A DNA stretch of 10,395 nucleotides from an uncultured Bacteroidota bacterium (GCA_946479055.1 CAMLEX010000113.1:1-10395), one strand, 5' to 3'; positions 1 to 5,878 are shown, counted from the stretch's first letter. Notes: a model not told the origin generated them from the sequence alone. Translations and numbers: made by a program.

Positions 1-50
1 AATTGTACAAGCCTATTTTTAGACGTTGCAGAGTTTTTTCACAGTCTGAC

Positions 51-60
51 GTTGTACGTA
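51..60 (+). repeat. cassette 1 left boundary repeat (R'-like)
   Basis: GTTGTACGTA here is a perfect 10-base reverse complement of TACGTACAAC at 950-959, so the pair brackets gene 1. It is preceded by CTGAC, much as the next boundary at 2715 is preceded by CTAAC. In integron cassettes the first bases (TTRRRY) come from the cassette's own attC, so the start of a cassette pairs with the R'' box at its end. The match here is longer than the usual 7 bases and fits GTTRRRY only loosely. Another ACGTTG at 23-28 may be a further boundary remnant. Confidence 0.6.
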
Positions 61-80
61 ATTAATAAGACCCTAAAGCA

Positions 81-923
81 ATGAAAGTTTTTACAATATT
101 CACAACGACCTTTCTTATTTTGTTCAACTCTTTTGGACAGAATAAAGTTTTTTACAAAACTGCAAAAAAGCAGAACTTTCATTATGTAGAGTTAAACAAC
201 AGCTTTGCCATAGTTTATAAAATGGGTTCTTATTTGGACAAAGCAGGTACAGGTTCAGCTATTTCAAAAGTTGACACTTTAATTAAAATTTCGGAACAGG
301 ATTTTAAAGGGAATAGTTACATATTAAGTAAACAATCAGACAATATTTACCTGAAGACAAATAATTCAAAAAAGATAAATCTTGTTAGTGAACCCGATTT
401 ATCTAAAGTAGATACTGAACTAAATAATGCTTATTACTTGAAAAGCTACTTTGACTTGAGTGATAAGTTAAACAAAGAATTTCCTTTGTATCATTATACT
501 TTTAGAAATGGCTACTATGCTTGGGACAAACTCACACAACGAAATATCAATCACAATGAATTTATTGTACTGACGGACAACGAAATCAAAATTATTTACG
601 ACAGTATTTCGAATAAGCAAAAGCAGCTTACAAATACTGCCAATTTTATAAAAGAAAATGCAAGTAAAATAGAATATTCTGTTCTAAAGGACAGTTTAAG
701 TAAACTACCGATTGACTACTGCCCTCAGAGTTGTTACTTTTCAAAATCGGTATATCAAATTGCAAAGGCTGACCCAAATAACTTCTACAGAATATTGGAA
801 AACTTCCCTACAAATAAGACCATAATCTATTTTGCTGTTGACGAAGATAAAGAACTAGTAAAGCGACTAAAGGAAGTGCAAGGTTATGACAAATTAAAAA
901 AGGAATTTTTAAAGAAAAAATAA
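81..923 (+). CDS. hypothetical secreted protein in cassette 1
   Basis: This encodes a 280-residue protein of no family I recognise. Residues 1-19 form a typical signal peptide (Lys2, hydrophobic 4-15, then SFGQ), so the mature chain probably begins near Gln20 and acts in the periplasm or at the outer membrane; there is no lipobox Cys. The mature part is rich in Lys, Asn, Tyr and Ser, has no further membrane segment, carries a Cys pair in CPQSC (214-218), and ends in a very basic tail (KKEFLKKK). The ATG at 81 is the only sensible start because the signal peptide begins there, 29 bases after the cassette boundary; no strong ribosome binding site is visible. The gene is alone between the inverted repeats at 51-60 and 950-959, is strongly AT-rich, and looks like a mobile single-gene cassette. 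Its function is unknown. Confidence 0.8.
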   Translation: MKVFTIFTTTFLILFNSFGQNKVFYKTAKKQNFHYVELNNSFAIVYKMGSYLDKAGTGSAISKVDTLIKISEQDFKGNSYILSKQSDNIYLKTNNSKKINLVSEPDLSKVDTELNNAYYLKSYFDLSDKLNKEFPLYHYTFRNGYYAWDKLTQRNINHNEFIVLTDNEIKIIYDSISNKQKQLTNTANFIKENASKIEYSVLKDSLSKLPIDYCPQSCYFSKSVYQIAKADPNNFYRILENFPTNKTIIYFAVDEDKELVKRLKEVQGYDKLKKEFLKKK

Positions 924-949
924 AGGCAAGAGGACTGCAAAAAAATAAC

Positions 950-959
950 TACGTACAAC
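950..959 (+). repeat. cassette 1 right boundary repeat (R''-like)
   Basis: TACGTACAAC is the exact reverse complement of 51-60 and lies 26 bases after the gene 1 stop codon. It is followed at once by AGGCGG and the insertion sequence end, so it would be the outer left arm of the attC-like site of cassette 1, with its continuation displaced to 2535 by the insertion. Confidence 0.6.
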
Positions 960-1019
960 AGGCGGTCCTATGTATATAGGTCATTAGAGAAGGATCATAT
1001 CGTTCAATCTTATTTCTTT

Positions 1020-1320
1020 TGAAAGCAAGAGATAAGTGAAGGGTTATTTTCAATTATCTCCCGCCTTCGCCAGATGTTTTTTTGTCCATATCAAAATTAT
1101 TTTAGTTTTTGCATTTCTGCAAACTCTTTCATCATCCATTACCAGCGTCCTATGAGTAGACTTCCCCATCGGGGTGCTACAAGTCCTTGTGTTTAAATTT
1201 AATGATGTTTCTCCGTCATTTGCGGAGAAAACAACCGGCTACAGGCTTTGGCAAAGTCAAAGCTTCGCTGTTTGGGTATTTCACGATGACAACCCATGTT
1301 TAGTAGTCCGGTTGCTATTG
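1020..1320 (-). ncRNA. candidate bridge RNA of IS copy 1
   Basis: IS110-family recombinases use an element-encoded bridge RNA, which in the IS1111 subgroup lies 3' of the transposase gene, as here. Visible structure: an 11-bp stem CAACCGGCTAC (1232-1242) with GTAG/CCGGTTG (1303-1314, one bulged base), enclosing hairpins GCTTTG/CAAAGC (1245-1263) and TGGGT/ACCCA (1273-1296). Next come a hairpin TTTCTCCG/CGGAGAAA (1208-1230), a GTAG/CTAC stem (1156-1180), and a long stem GAGATAA-TGAA / TTCA-TTATCTC (1029-1060). The same stems occur in copy 2, and one keeps pairing through compensated changes. The strand is assumed to match the transposase; both RNA ends are estimates. Confidence 0.65.
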
Positions 1321-1369
1321 GTTTTATTTGTTTTGTAATGAACAATGATTATCGTTGTTTATTAATTTT

Positions 1370-2440
1370 TTATTTCACTACGCCTTTTTCATATGGTTTT
1401 TCTGTCAGCCATACATAACGGATACGGCTTAGTAGTTTACGGGCTATTTTCACTATAATCAGTTTGGGTTCTTTCCCTCTTTTTAATTGATGACTGTAAA
1501 ATAAAGACAAAGCAGGATCAGTTCGTTTGGCTGTCCAGGCACATTCCACCAGGTCACTTCTTAACTGGCGATGCCTTCTTATCGTCAGTCTGCCTTTTAA
1601 TTCTTTTTCTCCACTGCTGTGTTCTGATGGCAATAGCCCGATAAAACTATTGAGATGATAAAATGACGGAAAGCGTTTCATGTCACCGATCTCTGTTATC
1701 AATAAGGCGGCTGTCAGCGGGCCAATGCCGGTTATGGTTCGTAACAAATAGTACAATTTTTTGTATGCTGCACTGCGCATCAGCTTTCGGATATCATTGC
1801 TGATGCTTAATAATTCTTTACGCAACAGCTCTGCTTCCCGTATCATATAATCCAATGTAGCCCGGTTGCTGGCATACTCAAATTTGATAGCGTATAACCA
1901 TTGCAAAAAATTCCTGCTCCAGTTGCTGTTGGAAAATTTATCGGGCAATGCAACACCGGTATAATCCAGGAATCCTTTGATCCTGTTTTTGCAACGGACC
2001 AGGTCTCTCCAGATTTTTTTACGATGACGCACCAGCGAACGGTCAGCTTCCTGCTGCAGCGACGGAATATAAATACCCCGCAATTGACCACATTGCAAAG
2101 CCATCGCAATACCTCTTGCATCCCTGGGATCGGTTTTGCTTACTTCATCTTTATGAGTAGCCGGTATGTCGGCCGGATTAACGACGATACAGCCAACACC
2201 TTTGCTGCTCAACTGACGCTGGATCCAATAGCCAAACTTTCCTCCTTCATAAGCACAGACATAATCAGCTCCCGGATAGTTTGTTTGCAAAAATTTATAT
2301 AATGCCTGCGGCGATGGAGGTTGATGGATATTGCGCAGGTATTGATCATTTAAAAACAAAGCGGCATTCCAGCTGCGCTTGTGAACATCCAATCCTACAT
2401 AAATTGTTTGCTCTGCAAAATTTGTTTTTACTTTTGTCAT
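1370..2440 (-). CDS. IS110-family transposase (IS1111-like), intact
   Basis: This 356-residue DEDD recombinase moves the element by RNA-guided strand exchange. The N-terminal RuvC-like domain shows the acidic set: Asp18 (YVGLDVH), Glu65 (CAYEGGKFG), and Asp104 and Asp107 (KTDPRDA). A helical linker covers roughly 125-225. The C-terminal transposase_20 domain includes the helix-hairpin-helix-like ITGIGPLTAALL (236-247) and FIGLLPSEHSSGEK (266-279), whose Ser275 or Ser276 is the likely nucleophile. A basic tail follows. Length is normal for the family and no frameshift is seen. The ATG at 2440 is preceded by a promoter-like TAACTTTG and a 10-bp inverted repeat ending right at the start codon. 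The related but broken copy at 3739 shares close to 90% identity over the last 160 residues. Confidence 0.95.
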   Translation of the reverse strand: MTKVKTNFAEQTIYVGLDVHKRSWNAALFLNDQYLRNIHQPPSPQALYKFLQTNYPGADYVCAYEGGKFGYWIQRQLSSKGVGCIVVNPADIPATHKDEVSKTDPRDARGIAMALQCGQLRGIYIPSLQQEADRSLVRHRKKIWRDLVRCKNRIKGFLDYTGVALPDKFSNSNWSRNFLQWLYAIKFEYASNRATLDYMIREAELLRKELLSISNDIRKLMRSAAYKKLYYLLRTITGIGPLTAALLITEIGDMKRFPSFYHLNSFIGLLPSEHSSGEKELKGRLTIRRHRQLRSDLVECAWTAKRTDPALSLFYSHQLKRGKEPKLIIVKIARKLLSRIRYVWLTEKPYEKGVVK

Positions 2441-2518
2441 GGCGTTTAGATTTTGGGATGAACAATTTTTGTTTTTGTAGCCAAAGTTACTTTGGACTAC
2501 TGTCCTGCTCTAAACGCC
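2441..2518 (-). promoter_or_regulatory. transposase leader inverted repeat that may mask the start codon
   Basis: TCTAAACGCC (2509-2518) and GGCGTTTAGA (2441-2450) form a perfect 10-bp inverted repeat, whose inner arm touches the transposase ATG at 2440. A minus-strand transcript entering from outside would carry both arms and could fold the start region into a stem. A transcript starting from the internal promoter near 2475 would lack the distal arm. Such protection from read-through is known in elements like IS10 and IS50; its role here is inferred. Confidence 0.45.
2481..2495 (-). promoter_or_regulatory. transposase promoter -7 element within a palindrome
   Basis: On the minus strand TAACTTTG (2489-2482) matches the Bacteroidota -7 consensus TAnnTTTG perfectly and would start transcription near 2475, giving a leader of about 35 nt. 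It lies inside the perfect palindrome CCAAAGTTACTTTGG, which could also bind a regulator. No clear TTTG -33 box is seen at the usual spacing. Confidence 0.5.
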
Positions 2519-2534
2519 TTTCTATATAGCATAA

Positions 2535-2723
2535 GGGCTTTGGCAATATGGCGGGGCGACGAATATATGCTCAACTTTTTGTTCGCTAGTCAGCTTCAGT
2601 TCCAGCCGACGGAATACTAATCAACAGTAGAATTAACAATGAACTTTTGTAACTTTATTTAGCAGCGGTTACGGGCTGACGATTTTCAAATACCGCCACA
2701 CGCAAAGCCCTAACGTTGGCTGC
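2535..2723 (+). other. attC-like imperfect stem between cassette 1 and cassette 2
   Basis: The left arm reads GGGCTTTG (2535-2542), six unpaired bases, then TGGCGG (2549-2554). The right arm reads CCGCCA (2693-2698), four unpaired bases, then CAAAGCCC (2703-2710), followed by TAAC and GTTGGCTGC. Two complementary boxes per arm with an unequal bulge, a variable middle of about 140 bases and a terminal GTT are the layout of an integron attC site. The outermost left box, TACGTACAAC, lies at 950-959 because the insertion sequence split the arm. With no integrase in the window the assignment rests on structure alone. Confidence 0.6.
2715..2723 (+). repeat. cassette 2 left boundary repeat (R'-like)
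   Basis: GTTGGCTGC is the exact 9-base reverse complement of GCAGCCAAC at 3335-3343, so cassette 2 is bracketed in the same way as cassette 1 but with a different core sequence. The shared part of the two left boundaries is ACGTTG. Confidence 0.6.
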
Positions 2724-2777
2724 AAGGCTATTCCGACACACTCTTCAAATCGCACAATTGAAAAAAATATACCAAGA

Positions 2778-3314
2778 ATGGTTAGTAATGATTTTATAGC
2801 AGACAAAATTGAAGAAGTAGTTGGAAGAATGTTTGCTTATTTTAAATCAATCGAAACTGGTGTGACAGAGTACTCTATTTTATTTAATCCTCAACAAAGC
2901 AAGACTTGGTTCATTGTACTTTTTTTCGAAAGTAGTGATATTTTAAAAAATAACTTGACTAACGGTATTTGTTACCAATTACACAGCTATTTACTTAATG
3001 AACTAACTGCGATTACGGAAATTTTGGACATAGAAAGACTGGTCTCTTTCGAACAAGGCAATCGACCAATTGCAAAGTCGGGAATTGACAGCTTATTCAA
3101 TAAGTTATTGACAAGACTCGAAGGACAAAAAAATGTTTCTAATAAAGAAAACATTCAGACTTGTGGTACTTGTGGACACAATTTTGATAATCATAAGTTA
3201 TTATGCAATTTGGGAGACAGGGAAGAAACTCCTAAAGAAGGTTGGATAATTTGTCCTGAAGAAAATTGTAATTGCTTTCAGACTTGGAGTGCAAATTACA
3301 AGACATCCGATTAG
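2778..3314 (+). CDS. hypothetical protein with C-terminal zinc-ribbon-like domain, in cassette 2
   Basis: This encodes a 178-residue, probably cytosolic protein with no signal peptide or membrane segment. Residues 1-115 are a mixed helix/strand region with no recognised motif. The C-terminal 50 residues contain a Cys/His cluster: CGTCGHNFDNH (129-139), Cys143, and CPEENCNC (159-166) followed by FQTWS. This suggests binding of one or two zinc ions, using Cys129, Cys132, His134 or His139, Cys143, Cys159, Cys164 and Cys166. Zinc ribbons of this kind usually hold a fold together or contact nucleic acid or protein; no function can be assigned. The ATG at 2778 lies 62 bases into the cassette with AAGA before it. 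The gene is alone between 2715-2723 and 3335-3343 and AT-rich like gene 1, consistent with a mobile cassette. Confidence 0.8.
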   Translation: MVSNDFIADKIEEVVGRMFAYFKSIETGVTEYSILFNPQQSKTWFIVLFFESSDILKNNLTNGICYQLHSYLLNELTAITEILDIERLVSFEQGNRPIAKSGIDSLFNKLLTRLEGQKNVSNKENIQTCGTCGHNFDNHKLLCNLGDREETPKEGWIICPEENCNCFQTWSANYKTSD

Positions 3315-3334
3315 ACTAACACCATAAAAGCCCA

Positions 3335-3343
3335 GCAGCCAAC
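3335..3343 (+). repeat. cassette 2 right boundary repeat (R''-like)
   Basis: GCAGCCAAC is the reverse complement of 2715-2723 and lies 20 bases after the gene 2 stop codon. Four bases later the second insertion sequence begins. The remainder of this attC-like site is not found; it was probably lost when copy 2 was truncated. Confidence 0.6.
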
Positions 3344-3347
3344 ATGG

Positions 3348-4227
3348 GGTCCTATGTATATAGGCATTAGAGAGGGATAATATCGTTCAATCTTATTTCT
3401 TTTGAAAGCAAGAGATAAGTGAAGGGTTGTTTTCAATTATCTCCCGCCTTCGCAAGATTTGTTTTTTGTCCATAGCAAATTTAATATTTTTTCATTTTTC
3501 ATCATCCATTACCAGCGTCATATAAGTAGACTTCCGTTTGTTAACAGTGCTACAAGTCCTTGTGTTTATATGTTAATGATGTACTGACGATAACTGTCAG
3601 TAAACAACCGGCTACAGGCTTTGGCAAAGTCAAAGCTTCGCTGTTTGGGTATTTCACGATGACATCCCATGTTCAGTAGTCCGGTTGTTGTTTATTTTTT
3701 GTTTTGTAATGAATAATGATCGATACTTATTGATTTTTTCATTTTACTACTCCTTTTTCATACGGCTTTTCACTTAGCCACACATACCGGATACGGCTCA
3801 GTAGTTTGCGGGCTATCTTTATAATGATCAGTTTGGGTTCTTTCCCTTTTTTCAATTGTTCGCTATAAAATAATGACAGCGCAGGATCGGTTCGCTTTGC
3901 TGTCCAGGCACATTCGGTTAAATCACTTCTTAGCTGACGATGTCTTCTTATGGTTAATCTTCCTTTTGATTCCCGTTCATCACTGCTGTGTTCTGTTGGC
4001 AACAACCCGATAAAACTGTTGAGATGATAAAAATTGGCAAACCGGTTCATGTCACCTATTTCTGTTATCAGGGATGCTGCTGTTAAGGGTCCTATGCCGG
4101 TTATCGTCCTGAGCAGGTAGTATAGTTTCTTATATTCCTTGCTTCGCATCAGTCTGCGAATGTCATTGCTGATGCTCAACAACTCCCTGCGTAACAACTC
4201 CGCTTCGCGTATCATATAATCCATTGT
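3348..4227 (-). mobile_element. IS110-family insertion sequence copy 2, truncated
   Basis: The sequence aligns with copy 1 from its left end (GGTCCTATGTATATAGG) through the noncoding region and the last 160 or so codons of the transposase. Homology stops between 4225 and 4238. The 5' half of the gene, its promoter and the right element end are missing. Divergence from copy 1 (about a tenth of residues, plus insertions and deletions in the noncoding part) shows it is a separate related element and not a recent duplicate. The left junction lies 4 bases after the AAC of cassette 2, equivalent to copy 1's position after cassette 1. Confidence 0.85.
3404..3690 (-). ncRNA. candidate bridge RNA of IS copy 2 (remnant)
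   Basis: This is the counterpart of 1020-1320. The 11-bp CAACCGGCTAC stem (3605-3615 with 3676-3687), the GCTTTG hairpin and the GAGATAA stem (3412-3443) are kept. The variable hairpin reads TACTGAC/GTCAGTA (3582-3602) in place of TTCTCCG/CGGAGAA, which keeps the pairing and the 7-nt loop. The block after AGACTTCC (3536-3547) also differs from copy 1. Expression is doubtful because the element is truncated. Confidence 0.55.
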
Positions 4228-4425
4228 CTGTAGCCCGCTTATGGATTGCCGGATTTGGTAAGGACGGTTTGGATTGACCACGTTCGGATGACATGAAGCT
4301 CCGGAAGCCAAGCTGTACGCTACTACTTCAATTATGCTGGTCGTTCCATCATGAGGCAGCAGATAACCGCGTAAGAGAAGAATTTCTGAAGGCAATTTTA
4401 TCTGCATGTCCAAATAATAAATCAA
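3739..4425 (-). pseudogene. broken IS110-family transposase fused to foreign N-terminal sequence
   Basis: The open frame is 228 codons. From about codon 68 (MDYMIREAELL) to the end it matches the intact transposase from residue 197 onward, including the transposase_20 domain with its HSSDE segment. The first 67 codons bear no resemblance to the IS110 N-terminal domain, so the DEDD residues are absent and the protein cannot be an active recombinase. At the junction a short TGTAGCCCG is shared by the intact copy (about 1855) and this locus (4229-4237), which suggests a deletion at microhomology. The upstream ATG is merely the first in frame; there is no sign that the fusion is translated. Confidence 0.8.
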
Positions 4426-4474
4426 ATTTTTTCATCGTTATTTTTTTATGCGTGCTGGTTAATTTCCCTTAAAG
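4228..4474. other. unassigned stretch between truncated IS and SDR cluster
   Basis: About 250 bases of moderate GC content with no recognised gene. One plus-strand frame (about 4286-4471) runs open for some 60 codons and contains HHEAADNRVREEF, and the minus frame is open only as the fusion described above. It may be the edge of a gene removed when the second insertion sequence was truncated, but I could not identify a family. Confidence 0.3.
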
Positions 4475-4510
4475 AATAGCGGGAAGTATTGCAACAATAT
4501 TCCCGCTATT
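4475..4510 (-). terminator. hairpin terminator after the SDR cluster
   Basis: AATAGCGGGAA...TTCCCGCTATT forms a stem of about 16 bp with one bulge and a 3-base loop, starting 21 bases past the stop codon of the last SDR gene. The tract after the stem on the minus strand (CTTTAAGGG) is only weakly T-rich, so termination by this stem is likely but not certain. Confidence 0.6.
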
Positions 4511-4531
4511 AGTTAATCATAACAGGCATGT

Positions 4532-5284
4532 TTAATTCGTTGCGCCGCCATTCACTAACAAATGCTGACCATTAACGAAAGAAGAAAGGTCGCTGGCAAA
4601 AAACTCGGCTATGTTGGCTACATCTTCCACCTCAGCCAGTCTTCCCATCGGGCAGCTATCCAGTAATTGTTTTCTTAGTTCAGGATAGCTTTCAGGATCA
4701 ACAAAAATTCCGGAATGGTCTACTGCAAAAGGAATAATAGAATTGACCGTTACTCCTCTGTGTCCTATTTCTTTGGAGAGAATATCGACCAGGTAGCGTG
4801 GTGTCGTTTTACTCCCGCCATAAACAGCCATGCCAGGAACAGGAAATGAAGTTGTGCTGGATGCGATGTAGATGATCCTGCCATTGTCTTCAACATTACG
4901 GGCCGCCTGTTGTAACGTAAAGTAGGAGCCTTTGGTATTGATAGAAAATACTTTGTCAAATTGTTCTTCTGTAAAATCCGTTACAGGAACTTCTACCATT
5001 TCAATACCGGCATTGGCAACTACGATATCTATTTTACCAAATGCTTTTTTTGCTTCTGCAAATAACCTCTCAATGTCTGCTACTTTACTTAGATCGGCCT
5101 GAACGGCAATTGCTTTTACTCCCATGGCAAGGATATTACTCAACACTTCATCAGCAGATGCTTTGTCTTTTGAGTAATTGATAACGATATTGGCGCCTAA
5201 TGCTGCATAGCGTTCAGCTATTGCTTTTCCTAATCCTCTTGCTGAGCCTGTTACGATGGCACATTTGTTTTTTAAACTGTTCAT
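4532..5284 (-). CDS. SDR-family NAD(P)-dependent oxidoreductase
   Basis: A classical short-chain dehydrogenase of 250 residues, the normal length for the FabG-like group. The Rossmann cofactor motif is TGSARGLG (12-19). The structural NNAG motif is changed to ANAG (90-93). The catalytic set is Asn116 (SINTKG), Ser142/Ser143, Tyr155 and Lys159 (YGGSK). The end LLVNGG is typical of the family's C-terminal strand. It should reduce or oxidise a carbonyl/alcohol pair in the cytosol; the substrate cannot be read from sequence. It is the last gene of the minus-strand unit, 40 bases after the membrane protein gene and just before the hairpin at 4475. It resembles the SDR at 5879 closely enough (both have NYxxxKASA after the second strand) that the two may be old duplicates. 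Confidence 0.92.
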   Translation of the reverse strand: MNSLKNKCAIVTGSARGLGKAIAERYAALGANIVINYSKDKASADEVLSNILAMGVKAIAVQADLSKVADIERLFAEAKKAFGKIDIVVANAGIEMVEVPVTDFTEEQFDKVFSINTKGSYFTLQQAARNVEDNGRIIYIASSTTSFPVPGMAVYGGSKTTPRYLVDILSKEIGHRGVTVNSIIPFAVDHSGIFVDPESYPELRKQLLDSCPMGRLAEVEDVANIAEFFASDLSSFVNGQHLLVNGGATN

Positions 5285-5324
5285 GGTAATTAATTTTAAT
5301 TGTTTATAATTTTGTTTGATTTTA

Positions 5325-5804
5325 CTATTGATTTACTGGTCGAGTTCTTTTGATTACACGCTGCATAGCTGAATCATTCAACCAGGCAAAAAGAAATCCT
5401 GCAATAATGGGAATGAATAATTCCATAATCGGTAATGGCGCTACAGGCGGATGAACGCCGAAGAAAATGATCAATCCCAGGAACCAGGCAGGAATGCTGT
5501 TTAATTTTTTTAATTGAGATATATATGCCAGTGATCCGATAAAAAAGAATACGGCTACGGGCAATCCGAATTCTCCGATATGTTCGCTTAACCATTTACC
5601 GGTTGTCTGCATCAATATACCCATCACGATGCCCAATGCAATCTGGATAAATACCGGCAAGGATGTTTTTAATGTTTTGCCAAACAGGTAATAACTTACC
5701 CAGGCTACAAACATTACCCATGTTGGCCATTGCAAAGCAAATGATATGGCGACCGCTACTGCACCGAACAGGCCAAGGATAAGCCCGATTGAAAATGTTT
5801 TCAT
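5325..5804 (-). CDS. DUF1097-like small inner-membrane protein
   Basis: A 159-residue, strongly hydrophobic protein with five or six predicted membrane segments (about 4-22, 27-43, 50-67, 80-96, 103-118, 126-142) and a basic C-terminal tail (KRTRPVNQ). Its length, early WPTWVMFVAWVSYYLFG stretch and segment spacing resemble the DUF1097 family, which includes E. coli YcdZ and has no established function. The family call is from memory and moderate. The gene lies 74 bases after one SDR gene and 40 before the next, all on one strand, so it is probably co-transcribed with them. A transport or membrane-stress role linked to the SDR substrate is possible but unproven. Confidence 0.75.
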   Translation of the reverse strand: MKTFSIGLILGLFGAVAVAISFALQWPTWVMFVAWVSYYLFGKTLKTSLPVFIQIALGIVMGILMQTTGKWLSEHIGEFGLPVAVFFFIGSLAYISQLKKLNSIPAWFLGLIIFFGVHPPVAPLPIMELFIPIIAGFLFAWLNDSAMQRVIKRTRPVNQ

Positions 5805-5878
5805 TTGAAAATGTTTTTATGATTTGATTATGTAATGTTTAATGCTCATCGCCCGAGGGTCATAGCTCATCGTTTTTT

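Larger units (their letters stand above)
964..2534 (-). mobile_element. IS110-family insertion sequence, IS1111-like, copy 1
   Basis: This is an apparently complete element of about 1.57 kb. It has a DEDD transposase on the minus strand, only about 95 bases 5' of the gene, and about 400 bases of structured noncoding DNA 3' of it. Near the ends are imperfect subterminal inverted repeats: CCTATGTATATAGG at 967-980 and TCTATATAGCATA at 2521-2533. No target duplication is evident. Subterminal repeats and a long 3' noncoding side are typical of the IS1111 subgroup. The left edge is fixed by comparison with copy 2, since both share sequence from GGTCCTATG onward; the right edge is uncertain by about 6 bases. 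The element sits in the left arm of an attC-like stem, as described for IS1111-attC elements. Confidence 0.85.

Noticed and set aside
1901..2529. Plus-strand open frames opposite the transposase
   Set aside because: They lie antisense to the well-supported IS110 gene, have no recognisable motif or start context, and are best explained as shadows of it.
3739..4425. A genuine short transposase or novel fusion protein
   Set aside because: The N-terminal 67 codons match nothing recognised and replace the catalytic DEDD domain; an accidental open frame across a deletion is simpler.
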